Part shown: one piece after another, positions 1 to 10,293 of the stretch
Layout: every line of letters starts with the position of its first letter
How positions within the stretch are numbered: position 1 is the stretch's first letter
Origin: Leptidea sinapis
Taxonomy: Eukaryota > Arthropoda > Insecta > Lepidoptera > Pieridae
Direction of reading: 5' to 3'
Length of the DNA: 64,000 bases
Assembly: GCF_905404315.1 (NCBI RefSeq)
Contig: NC_066312.1
Coordinates: 4,575,001 to 4,639,000 of the forward strand
Position numbers and translations under genes: made by a program
Notes under the pieces: generated by a model
What the model saw: the letters and a program-made list of their open reading frames with translations, nothing else
Database searches by the model: none
What the model was told of the DNA's origin: nothing

Positions 1-98
1 CAGCTATATCGGTCAGCTATATATCTGCTATCCAACACGGTAATGCTGCCAGTATTCTTGGTACGCTCCCACGTAATGATAGTTTAAATTTTATGTAG
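1..98 (+). pseudogene. LINE ORF2 C-terminal tail, cut by the window start
   Basis: One frame reads ISAIQHGNAASILGTLP and ends at a TAG at 96-98. A tail of the form QRGNAASxLGT is common at the end of lepidopteran non-LTR retrotransposon polyproteins. The AT-rich stretch after the stop resembles the 3' untranslated tail of such elements. A decayed relative lies at 62960-63060. The clade cannot be set from so short a piece. Confidence 0.5.
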
Positions 99-810
99 TC
101 GTAGCATTGTAAATAAGATTAATAATTATAAGATTTGTCTTGTTTGAATAATAAATATATAAAAAATTGTCTGACGCGTCTTAATCTTATCCAACGATTG
201 ATATTCTATGAATTGAAATTTTTCTTTTTTAGTGTTTTTGAAATAAATGTTAAACAACTAACATACGACCACAGGTAAGCTTCATAAAGTTTGAAATAGT
301 TTATGTTTTGCCCCATTTTTTTAATTTATTTTATCGTAAGATAAGAGTTGTAGTTCCTACTTTAGAAATAACATTTAAATCAAATAAAGAAATACAAAGC
401 TAAAGTTTTTAAACTTTTGGAGTAAAATAAAGGGTTTTAAAAATAATAAGCAAGTTTGGAATTGAAGATTACTTTATGTCCTATTCCAGTTCCGGTTCCC
501 GTTCTCACTCCCGTTCCCTACATATTATATGAATCTTATTTCGAGGAAGATTGCTATGGCAAAATAAACCAACTATTGGTATAGAATCTCTCCGTTCTCT
601 CCGTTAATACTCTTCCGTTCCTTTCTTGCAATACAAAAATTTGTACATTGTCAAAGAATATTTAATAGTCTAAGTACATGGTGCTTATTAATTATTACTA
701 CATTACTTCAGAGGCGGCCTTATCCATTGAGAGACTCCAGGAGGTCTTTGTCCTTCTTTAAAAGTATGTGATGCGACAGTAGCTCTGGTTGTTTGGTTTA
801 GGAAGTTGTA
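99..810. other. AT-rich sequence, no gene seen
   Basis: No frame or RNA could be supported. A short tandem-like run of 'ttcc.gttc' motifs sits at about 484-520, and a GC-richer patch at 710-800 leads into rep-A copy 1. Confidence 0.5.
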
Positions 811-1388
811 CTAATATTACGCCCAAGTCGACTTACTCGAGCCAGTCTCGAACAATGTGTGACATTGACGTGCCACATGTTCTGTTAAACTTTACTTATA
901 ATTGAAATTAAAATGCTGGGTTGCGTAATAAAACTTTGTACAATAATACTACAAGAAATAAGAAAGACACTGGGATCAGATATCATCAGTAAGTATTAAG
1001 TATTTTATTAATTTCAATGTAAAATAACACGAGCGGGAGGTATATAAGTTACAAAATTTGAATGATGTCATTGAGTGTCAAGATGCCACGCGCACCAGCA
1101 TCTAATATTTGCCGTAATAATAAAGCTATTGTACTTTTATAGTGCGTTATCTAGTTAGAGCGCAGCGGAGACCAATCCTTAATCTAAGATTACAAAATAT
1201 GAAATACGAACACTCCTATAAAGTTAACTAAGTATATAATTATGACGGTAGTAGTGACATTATCACGCTTGTATATTAGTTTTAGAAAAAAACAATACAA
1301 AAAAGTTGATAAAATAACAGAATATAGAACTATTTAAAGAACATCTTCATAACATGTCGATATTTTCAACGTAGTAAAACTAACAAGT
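811..1388 (+). repeat. rep-A copy 1 (direct repeat of 3670-4245)
   Basis: About 578 bp match 3670-4245 in the same orientation with only scattered substitutions and a few short indels. Both copies begin near a 'tacgcccaag' motif and end at 'taacaagt'. The flanks differ on both sides, so the edges are sharp. Neither copy has a plausible reading frame. The ends lack a clear TG...CA pair, so an LTR pair is not shown. Confidence 0.85.
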
Positions 1389-1616
1389 TGTCATATTTGA
1401 GGAGAAATGCTTAAATTATACAAATATTTAAAATTTGATTCTTTCAAGTATAGCAAGGGCTGAAAGCCGATCTAATATATCTAATCAAATTCATCAAATA
1501 TGCTTGAATAATTTTAATCCTCGAAACACTCCTATCCGCATACTCAACTGAAACAGGTGTGGTAGCAATAATTCTCAAGACTATTTCGATAGTGAAGTAA
1601 ACTTCAGTCAATTTAT

Positions 1617-2381
1617 TCCTTCTGGACGACAATGTTGAATTTGGAAAATATATAATAAAATATTGAATCCCAAAATGTTGTGCTTAATCGTAAAAAGTTG
1701 AATATCAAAAATGTTGAATTCACGCAATATACAATCTTAACTAGTAGGACATGTCGAAATAGAGGAAACTAAAGAAAATCGAAAAACATAAGTCAAAAGC
1801 CAAATAACACCAATTGGAAGTTCTATAATCTTATATTTTTTCATAAACCTATTTTTTTCAGAAGGCGTCATTTAATTTTATATTTTTACTTCAAATTATG
1901 TTTAATTTCATCCTAAGCGAACAGTAAATTATGAACAGGATGACAAATCATCACTTTATCACAAATAGCTAGTAGTTAGGTAGGTACCTAGAAAAAACAT
2001 TTCAATTCATTTGTTAATCTGACAACCTAAACCATCTACGAATAAGACAACTATTTATCTCCTCTACATTACTTAAATTCCACAAAACTGCAAAAAAAGG
2101 CACGAATTTCTCATAGGGCGCTAATATGGGATAGTCCAAGAGAGTTTTCTTCCTTTGCTCGAAGAACATATTACTTTCTGGGGCCTCACTTTTACAGTAA
2201 ATTATACAAACAAAATAGGAGTTCTATAGATAAGACTAAACGCAGTTGTAAAAAAGTAATATTTGAATCGTTAAAAGTTTTAAGCTACGATGATACACAA
2301 AAACTTATAATTAATGTACTAAACTAAAAAACATCATAATAATCCAACATTTTGCAAATTCAACATTGTGGTCTAGAAGGA
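1617..2381. repeat. Segment bounded by 27-bp inverted repeats
   Basis: The 27 bases at 1617-1643 match the reverse complement of 2355-2381 at 25 positions. The enclosed ~710 bp is AT-rich and non-coding. This suggests a non-autonomous DNA element lying between the two rep-A copies. A target duplication was not identified. Confidence 0.5.
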
Positions 2382-2573
2382 CTTCACATACTATAATATG
2401 CACTTTTCCAGCTCACTCAATACTTTAAATAGTTACTTTAAAATTGTTTATTTTTAAAATGTTATAAACCTTAATAAGCTCAATCAAGGAACAAAATCAG
2501 AAGTTTTAATTAAAAACAATATAAGTAGTTTTAGTTTTCAGGAAACATGTCGTGAACTTAGTATATTTATTTT

Positions 2574-3320
2574 TTATTTTTTTTTTATGGAATAGGAGGA
2601 CAAACGAAAGTACGGGTCACCCGGTGTTAAGTGATCACCGCCGCCCACATTCTCTTGCAACACCAGAGGAATCACAAGAGCGTTGCCGGCCTTTAAGGAA
2701 GGTGTACGCGCTTTTTTTGAAGGTACCCATGTCGTATTGTCCCGGAAACACCGTACGAGTACAGCAGTACGAGGGAGAAAGCTCCTTGAAAACCGCATTA
2801 TGGAGCACCGCCACACATCCATATGGTGGGGATGAAATCCTAACTTGTGGCGTGACGTGCGAAGGTGGAATTCGGCGGCAGGAATCAGGTTAAACAGCTC
2901 TTCGGAACACTCCCCGTGATAAATGCGGTAGAAGACACACAATGAAGCGACGTCTCTACGCAACGCCAAGAGATCCAGCCGTTCACAGAGCACTGAGTCC
3001 CCGACAATTCGAGCTGCTCTACGTTGCACGCGGTCAAATGGATCGAGCAGATACTGGGGTGCGCCAGACCAGAGATGACAGCAATACTCCATGTGTGGCC
3101 AGACCTGCGCTTTGTAGAGCGCTAGAATGTGGGCCGGCTTGAAGTATTGCCGTGCTCTATTGATGACGCCCAGCTTCTTCGAAGCCATTTTGGCTTTGCC
3201 CTCCAGATGGCCACGGAATTGGCAATCGCTCGAGATTTCGAGACCCAGTATTCCGATACTAGGAGCAGCTTTAAGAAAATTGTTCTCGAAGAGCGGTGAT
3301 ACGATGATATGGGTAATAGT
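2574..3320 (-). pseudogene. jockey/CR1-like LINE, 3' part of reverse-transcriptase ORF
   Basis: The minus strand encodes MASKKLGVINRARQYFKP, then ALYKAQVWPHMEYCCHLW and FDRVQRRAARIVGD, the standard C-terminal region of lepidopteran jockey/CR1-type ORF2 proteins downstream of the polymerase core. The later segment ECSEELFNLIPAAEF also fits. After about residue 140 the frame is lost: the conserved tail with YDMGTFKKRAY lies in other frames (around 2700-2740), so at least one frameshift is present. Upstream coding sequence can be followed only to about 3320, so the copy is 5'-truncated, as expected from incomplete target-primed reverse transcription. An A/T run at the 2570-2590 side fits the 3' end. 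Confidence 0.8.
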
Positions 3321-3477
3321 TAAGTACTTAGTTTATAAATAGCTTAGTTTATTAATATTATATAAGATTGTTCATGACCCCACTATTATTAGGGTCGTTG
3401 GTTGACTGTACAAATAAAACTTAACTATTTGAACAATTAGTTATAAGTAACACTGTTTGTATGATTGTTTGTTGTCC

Positions 3478-3508
3478 TAAATAAAATAAAATAAAATAAA
3501 AATAAAGT
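3478..3508. repeat. AAATA short tandem repeat
   Basis: An interrupted run of 'aaata' units, an AT-rich microsatellite. Confidence 0.7.
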
Positions 3509-3669
3509 AGTTAAAAAATCCATATTTTTTTAATTTGCTTGGGTTTTCGCTGGGCCAATGCAAGAGCAAGGCGCCGCGGCCGGGCGATTTTCCTCGCCAC
3601 CCCCTAAGTATGATCGGACTCCGATGCGCTCAAACTAGATACCGTAGGCGTAGTCGCAAAGTGCGGCAA

Positions 3670-4245
3670 CTAATACTACGCCCAAGTAGACTTACTCGAG
3701 CCAGTCTCGAACAATGTGTGACATTGACGTGCCACATGTTCTGTTAAACTTTACCTATAATTGAAATTAAAATGCTGGGTTGCGTAATAAAACTTTGTGC
3801 AATAATACTATAAGACATAAGAAAGACACTGGGATCACATATCATCAGTAAGTATTCAGTATTTTATTAATTTCAATGTAAAATAACACGAAGCGGTAGG
3901 TATATAAGTTACAAAATTTGAAAGATGCCATTGAGTGTCAAGATGCCACGCACACCAGCATCTAATATTTGCCGTAATAAAAAATCGATTGTACTTTTAT
4001 AGTGCGTTATCTAGTTTGAGCGCAGCGGAGATCAATCCCTAATCTAAGATTACAAAATATGGAATACGAACAGTCCTATAAAGTTAACTAAGTATATAAT
4101 TATGACGGTAGTAGTGACATTATCACGCTTGTTTAGCAAACAATACAAAAATGTTGATAAAATAACAGAATACAGCACTATTTAAAGAACATCTTCATAA
4201 CAGTCATATAATGTCGATATTTTGAACGTAGTAAACCTAACAAGT
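3670..4245 (+). repeat. rep-A copy 2 (direct repeat of 811-1388)
   Basis: Partner of the copy at 811-1388, about 2.86 kb downstream in the same orientation. It is preceded by a GC-rich patch (3555-3665) that is absent before copy 1. Confidence 0.85.
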
Positions 4246-4486
4246 GACCAGCGGGCTAGTCTCCCACTCCATATTATACTGACATGCATCTCTATTTAAA
4301 TATAGTAGTAGAGTCCTCGTCTTGTAATCGTTTAACACCACTCACACTCACATCACAAATCACACACCTACAATAACACTACACACAAATAGTCACACAC
4401 TTATATACACTCACACATATATCACCGCACTCGCCGACGACTGCGAAGTCTCGTCAAACCTAGAGTCCACTGGACTAACAGATATA

Positions 4487-4768
4487 TTAGATTGTTAGTG
4501 ATCTTCTCTCCATCCAGCCTAGTGAGCAGGCGGTCCGAGGTTCGAGTCTCCTTCCGAGACGCCCCGCGCCTGTGAGCTCCATTTTCGGCCTCCAAGGCCC
4601 CCGCCCGGCTTCGCTGTAAAAGCCTTCAGGGCTATCAGCACAGAGGAGGTTTTTAGTCGGTAGGGGGTGTTTACACCCGAACCCGACATATGGGCCCCGT
4701 TTCGGGGTCTTCAATACGTAAATGTATTTTACTCCTCTCGAAAAAAAAACGTAGTAGATATGCTTCAA
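4487..4768 (-). repeat. S3 repeat copy with tRNA-like B box
   Basis: An open minus-strand frame (KNLLCADSPEGFYSEAGRGP and onward) covers a GC-rich segment. I believe this peptide recurs in lepidopteran gene predictions because it comes from a repeat. The stretch 'ggttcgagtc' near 4540 resembles a Pol III B box. A related copy in the opposite orientation lies at 59720-59905. This is better read as a SINE-like repeat than a protein gene. Confidence 0.6.
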
Positions 4769-4810
4769 AATAATATTATTTCAAATAAATTTGAAGGTTT
4801 TTGAAAACAG

Positions 4811-4819
4811 TCAAAAAAA
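4811..4819 (-). terminator. Pol III poly-T terminator of U6
   Basis: Seven T residues on the minus strand directly after GCGTTCCACA are a standard RNA polymerase III stop. Confidence 0.8.
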
Positions 4820-4864
4820 TGTGGAACGCTTCACGATTTTGCGTGTCATCCTTGCGCAGGGGCC

Positions 4865-4904
<40 letters not shown>

Positions 4905-4921
4905 ACTGCCGAAGCTAGTAC
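4815..4921 (-). ncRNA. U6: U6 spliceosomal snRNA gene
   Basis: The minus strand carries a complete U6 of about 107 nt, the catalytic RNA of the spliceosome that pairs with U4 and U2 and contacts the 5' splice site. The ACAGAG box and the AGATTAGC element are intact, and the central block through GCGCAAGGATGACACGC matches the canonical animal sequence by eye. The 3' end runs into a seven-T terminator. The 5' stem-loop reads GTACTAGCTTCGGCAGTAC rather than the usual insect GTTCTTGCTTCGGCAGAAC. The two changed stem bases still pair, so the stem is kept. With the TATA element upstream, this favours a functional gene over a retro-pseudogene. Confidence 0.93.
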
Positions 4922-4943
4922 ACTGTTACTGAAGTGAGTAAAG

Positions 4944-4951
4944 TATATATA
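4944..4951 (-). promoter_or_regulatory. TATA element of the U6 promoter
   Basis: TATATATA lies 23-30 bases upstream of the U6 start, where Pol III type 3 promoters place their TATA box. A proximal sequence element would be expected around 4960-4985, but I cannot identify one with confidence. Confidence 0.6.
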
Positions 4952-5716
4952 CTTATCATACTAATAAACTTCGTAAGCGCGATTCAGAATTCATTATGTT
5001 TCTGTCCATATACGCTTCTATACTTGCATTATACTTTACATTTTAGAAACAATTATACATATTTAACACAGAGTTTCATATTTAAAACTAATGTTTGGCA
5101 TACATTATAACAATTTTGGTCGTTTTAACTAAATATGAGCAATTTTTTCTTAAAAGCGCCATCTAGCGTCACGACTAACGTTAAAACCACTACAATTTGT
5201 TTACAGCACTTTCTGTATGATAAAGTTTCAAATGTCTTCCAAAAGCACTATGCTTACATTAAAATTATTGTTTCGAAGGGAGATTTATTCATTTTCTCCA
5301 GTAAAAGTCCAGTCCTCTTAAGTAACCACCTAATCCTTATAATATTATAAAATTTGTAATATTTTTTTTAATTTAAAATTTACAATTATTGGAACTAAGT
5401 TCACTAATAACCATCTTTATTATTTAACATCATTGTTAAAACATATTTTACACCTTTGTTGTTTTCTGCTAAGGTTTAACCACAAAATAACTTTCCTGAT
5501 TTTCTTATACATTAATGATTATGATCTATCTAATGCAACTATTCGTATTATGTCATGTGAATAGTATGTGTTCGAGTTTTTGTGAAAGAAAATAAAATAC
5601 GAACTTATTTTATTGTAATATAATATATTTATATATTTAAAATATATATTAGATTGTAAAAAGATGGTAACAAGTATAATTATTATCCTCCTTTAAATTC
5701 ATTGACTTTTAACTTT

Positions 5717-6000
5717 TACTGCCATCTCGCAAAAACATTATAAATAAATAGCAAATGAGGGTTATTGTAATACAAGCACTGGCTGCAATAATTCATAGTA
5801 TCTAGCCAGTTTTCACAAATTATATTGTAGGATGGTACATAAAAACAAAAATAATTTATGAGTCACTGCCATCTAGCAACAACATTACAAACTAATAGTA
5901 AATTAGGGTTATTGTAATACAAGCTCTAGCTAGTTTTTACAAATAATACTAGATGGCGCTTCAAAGCAAAAATAAGCTGACTGGTATATTATTATATATC
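5717..6000. repeat. Two diverged tandem units of ~130-150 bp
   Basis: The block starting 'actgccatctcgcaa' at about 5718 recurs at about 5866 as 'actgccatctagcaa'. Both contain 'gggttattgtaatacaagc' and end near 'ggatggtac' or 'agatggcgc'. The short 'ccatctag' element is found elsewhere (5158, 20965). Confidence 0.6.
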
Positions 6001-6019
6001 TTATAAAAATTTCATGCAC

Positions 6020-6330
6020 AAGGTCACGTTGTTCGTCCGCGATGAAGGCCCAAACCACTGAACCGATTTAAATCAAATTTTGCACTCTGATCAGTTTGAT
6101 CCAACTTAAGAGATAGGATAGTTTTATTTCAATTGGCGAGAAAGTTGGCGACCCACTGATAGTAAGTTTGGGACCCATTGATAAAGAAGTGTGAAGACAG
6201 GAGATGTCCTCTGTCCCCTGGCTCACTCCCCCACTCCCATGAAAAGGTAACGCACCATTCTCTTGAAAATCAAATTAATGTTACCTTACCTCAAAACAGA
6301 TACAAGTTTCTCTAAAGGCCAAGTAGAAGC
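6020..6330 (+). repeat. Interspersed repeat remnant ('accactgaaccgattt' type)
   Basis: The phrase 'ccactgaaccgatttaaatc' followed by 'gatccaactt' is a common lepidopteran interspersed-repeat motif. A related stretch occurs at 32880-32960. No coding frame remains. Confidence 0.45.
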
Positions 6331-7138
6331 CCCACGCGGGGCCCATATTATTTAAAAAAAAAACACGAAGGGGTTGAAGGGGTGGAAGGGGTATGACTCA
6401 AGTCTGGTGCTCGCTTCACTCGCTTTTACATCCTAAGTTCTTCTAGTGGCGTCACTTCACGGAACCAACCCTGGCATTTGATCAAATCACTAGATTTCTT
6501 TAGAGAAATGATAAAACCGTGTTGGTCTTTAAACATACTCCATGATTTGATCAAATCACTTAAGGAATTTACCAAAATCTTTACAGTTAGCCCCAAGCCA
6601 AACTAATGGAACGAGGGACACGGTATCGAATAGATATTAAAAGGAACCATACTCATGACTCAGTAGTATCGAAAAAAAATGCACTCGAAGTAAACTATTT
6701 CAAATTCTTCTCGTGTATTCAGTTTTCGAATGGAAAATAATTCACTTTCGCCCAACGGACCGTTTGATGGGCAGTACCAAATCCAAACAATCCAAACTAT
6801 ACGTGTGGGCAATTAGGCCTGAAAATAACAGGGGAAAACAACTCTTAATCCATTTTGAAATAATACCTGACCAACACAATTAATTTATAAGAGTTGCGAA
6901 TAGCCCTCTCCTGCAGCGCTTTTAAATATTATTTTCAGAGAGACTGCATTTTCCCCGTAATAATAATATTATACCACGAGTCATAAGTATAGAATATAAT
7001 ATATAAGTCACGTAATGCTATCCTATTTTTTATATCCGCTGATTGTCTTATCCTATCGGCCGCCGTACGTCTCACGCAGTGCAACTGTTTCACTTAAAAT
7101 ATAGTAACCACACAATCATACAATGTTGCAAGTTTAGC
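6331..7138. other. Non-coding, no gene seen
   Basis: A GC-rich patch at 6325-6400 contains G-runs ('ggggttgaaggggtgg'). A short palindrome 'tttgatcaaatcac' occurs twice (about 6477 and 6545). Otherwise nothing recognisable. Confidence 0.4.
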
Positions 7139-7240
7139 TACACTTTGTACCAGGATCACATGAGTTATAAAGAGATGTGATAACGTATAGCTGTGTGTGA
7201 AGAGTAGACTAGAGTAGGACGGATAGACTTCCCATCTCTG
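7139..7240 (-). repeat. rep-H fragment
   Basis: The reverse complement matches the ends of the two long rep-H copies ('tatgtaactcatgcgatcctg' region, about 23700-23800 and 58500-58590). Confidence 0.6.
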
Positions 7241-7969
7241 TTTAAAATATAATAAACTTTGACGACTGATAATAATATACGCTGTCTGTAAACAATTTAT
7301 ATTCCTATCAGTTAACTTATTTGTTTGTGAACCAATGAGAATGAATCATACATTAAATGATACGGGGAGCATCAAAGACAATAAATACACCAGAGACAAC
7401 CAGACTACCAACAAAGACGAACAGACAATATTCTAAAACCTATTTACTTTTGGTAACATAAGTACGAGTGTAACTATTTTTTTAAATAAATTTTTGAGTC
7501 GTTCTTATTTCGTCAAAATAATCTCGACACAAGTTGGGAAATTGATAAAAAAATATTATTTGTTTCAACTTAATTTGAAACAGTTAAAAATTTAAAGAAA
7601 ATTAGTTATCTGCGTGGCAGCCAGTTGGAGTATTTTTTTAATATATATATATATTGTATACTTGATTTATTTAACTTTTAAATCGACCAGTGCGAGGTTG
7701 TTTCATTCAACAAAATCAAGATAGTTTGAAATTAATTTTTAAATATTATTGTTTGCACATTATTACTATTGTACCACATGAGTAAATAAAACAGGTAATT
7801 GTACCTTATAATTTGATGTTCAATGTAAATCAATAAATTTTATTACGGCTTAAGTAATCACCATCTCTGAGTGTGGCAGTTAAATCTTATTTAACTCAAC
7901 TATTATTAAAAAGATGCAACCGTGCATTTTGCAATTAAAAGCTATCAAGAAGTTAGTGCATGTTTCATG
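7241..7969. other. AT-rich, no gene seen
   Basis: No supported frame, RNA or repeat copy. A 'atatatatat' run occurs near 7642. Confidence 0.4.
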
Positions 7970-8100
7970 CATTTGATGACTAGGAACTCATAAAGTAGCG
8001 AAGATAGACTGTTCCAGAGCTGGATCAATAACATGAAACCTAGAACTGCGCTAATTGAAATCGAAAGCAGAGTTCTGATGAATATTAACAGTCAGTCCTT
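7970..8100 (-). repeat. rep-D copy
   Basis: The reverse complement matches 37340-37470 and 44710-44830. All share 'tcaatcagcgcagttctagg', then 'catgttattgatc' and 'tctggaac'. Confidence 0.65.
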
Positions 8101-8739
8101 AGCCATGGTCCGTAACCGTACACGAGGTGAACTTACGTTATTACATGGGTTTTATATTATATCTTCGTCTACGTGGAGTTCAAACTGAGTCCAACTTGAT
8201 ATTAATTATACAATATAAATTATTCACTAGACATTGGTTCTTACAAAATCATCATACAAAAATTTGCACGTAAATGATTTATATATATTGCACATAAATT
8301 GACCAGCATCGTGTATTTGCAGAGTGGAGCTGCCGTCAGTAATTCCTAAAGAGGATAAAGTACTCTAAGTACCGACGCCATTGAGTAGATTCCGTCTTCA
8401 AACATTATTAAAGACTTTCACTACATATCACAAACTGAATCGCAAACGTACATCCGTCACTTGATGGATTAATATTTGTAAACTTTAGTCGCCAGGGCGG
8501 TAATTATCTTACAAATATTAGTAGGTAATACCTGAACCAGAACAGATTTGAATAACAATTAATTGAAGGAATGATGTGAGATTATATTAATTAACCATTA
8601 AGTATAAGTATTAACCGATGTCACCCGATGTCTCACTCGTTTGTATGTCGTTAATGAATTATATTTTATCAGCTCAGGTCACAGACTATTAAAAAATTCA
8701 AATAAAATAATGTATATTTTGAGATAATCTAACGTTTAC

Positions 8740-9005
8740 TTTTTCATTATTGACTGACAATACTTATTATAAACATAATTTGTATATTGTACATATAGCG
8801 CGTACACCTTTCTAAAAGGCCAACAAAGCTCCTGTCATTCCTCTGGTGTTGCAGCAGAATGTGGGCGGCGGTGATCACTTTACATCTTACTTCCAAAAAA
8901 GGGAGCTGTATTGTAAATGGAAATAATGAAAACAACTTATGAAAGAGATAATAATAGCGTATGAGTTGAAGGAACACACACATTATTACGTACCTACATA
9001 AATAT
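8740..9005. repeat. rep-E copy interrupted by a LINE 3' end
   Basis: The outer parts resemble other rep-E copies ('gaaaacaacttatgaaagagat' near 8926). The middle, about 8800-8890, reads 'ggtgttgcagcagaatgtgggcgg', typical of the 3' end of the jockey/CR1-like LINE also seen at 2574 and 21735. A LINE tail appears to have inserted into rep-E. Confidence 0.55.
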
Positions 9006-9034
9006 TAATTAATACCGCTCACTATGTCTCTATG

Positions 9035-9215
9035 GTATAAGAGGATCTGCGCTCGATCTTCTGATCTCATATTTAAATAATAGGATTCAGGAGTCGACGT
9101 GAGTGGTAGGACATCTCCTGGGACTCCTCTCGGTATTGGGGTACCGCAAGGGTCTATTCTTGAACCCGTCCACTTCTTATTTATATAAATGATCTGTCTA
9201 ACCTTGTATAGTCGA
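9035..9215 (+). pseudogene. jockey/CR1-like LINE reverse-transcriptase fragment
   Basis: Across shifted frames the plus strand reads YGIRGSALDLLISYLNNRIQ, then SPGTPLGIGVPQGSILEP and INDLSNLV. These match the polymerase segment with the GVPQGSxLGP motif and the following xxINDLP. Stops and frame changes break the frame. Neither the catalytic YADD nor upstream domains remain, so this is an isolated dead fragment. Confidence 0.7.
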
Positions 9216-9955
9216 GATCAAAAATGTAAACAATGGTGTTGCCAACAACAAATAAAACCCTTTTCCATTGTGCGTGTTGAAAAATACTAAAATTTCATTT
9301 TAAAATTATAAGTGTAGTCTATATACATATAATTAAATATTGCACAAGTTTTCTGTTTGAAATATTGCGTATAATACATCCAACAATACAATACAATGAT
9401 CTTCAAAGCTTAGCATATTCATAATTTAAAGAAAATTTAAATACACCGTGTTTATAGATAGAATGACTGCTTGGCTATTGAAAATTTAGGCTTCTAGTTT
9501 TATCCACAACATAGTTATAGGGGGTCGAAGATGGCCTGAACTGCTTCGAGAAAAGGAAAATATGGCCGTGCAGTTTGTTTTTGCTAAAAATGCTGCTTTA
9601 ATAGTGATAATACCTAAAATGGCAAATTATTTCATTGTTAAATTATTTAATCAATATGATATTTATAGGAAAAGTGCCACGGGGCCCTACCTCTAAATGA
9701 TCGATTTACAAAATTTAATAAATCATGTTCGTTGAGAGTTTTTTGTGTATCTCTTCAATGGAAATGAAAATACTGAACAGCGGCGAATAACTCTTGTCAG
9801 ATAAGGATTAATAACCCACCAACATTTAAATATTATTTCGAAATAACAATTATTTTCGCAGCTTCATATTTGTTTCTGAGGCCAACAATAAATTTTTGAA
9901 TTTCTAGTCAAGAAAAAAGAAATATTAACGGGCTTACCTATAATGTTAATGTTAA

Positions 9956-10010
9956 GTTAATGTTTTATTCTCAATAAATATATTTTGTAAATTGAGAATA
10001 AAACATTAAC
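9956..10010. repeat. Perfect 20-bp inverted repeat, 15-nt loop
   Basis: Bases 9956-9975 are the exact reverse complement of 9991-10010. It lies in an AT-rich gap just beyond the 3' end of the RTE remnant. It may be the core of a small inverted-repeat element or a recent palindromic duplication. Confidence 0.8.
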
Positions 10011-10104
10011 AATTATTGATGAAATCAGAGATTTAGGTATTGCAATTAACAACAATTCACGGTTTTTAAATTTTTAATTTCAATCAATTTCAATAAATTC
10101 TAAA

Positions 10105-10290
10105 CGTATTTTGTTGGCGACGGGGTGGGTCTGATGGCGTTTGGGGCGGCGGGTCAGGTTGGCTGGTCGTGGGTTGGTCACTCGTGCTCAGCTCCAGCAG
10201 CCGCCTCTTCCGTGGTGCTTCCAATATTTCCTTTGGGTTCAATATTTTCTGCAATAAGAGTGTTCCTAATCAACAATATATCTACTGCAC
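10105..10290. other. GC-rich patch of unknown origin next to the RTE 3' end
   Basis: Base composition rises sharply here. On the minus strand one frame gives NIEPKGNIGSTTEEAAAGAE and then two stops. On the plus strand the G-rich start encodes Gly/Ala-rich peptides. It may be a remnant of another retroelement (for example a gag-like or ORF1 segment). No family was recognised. Confidence 0.3.
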
Positions 10291-10293
10291 TGT

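Noticed and set aside
2552..3342. Plus-strand frames of 66-113 codons
   Set aside because: They are antisense shadows of the minus-strand LINE fragment at 2574-3320.
811..4245. Intact LTR retrotransposon bounded by rep-A
   Set aside because: No TG...CA ends, primer-binding site, gag or pol in between; the interior holds a LINE fragment instead.
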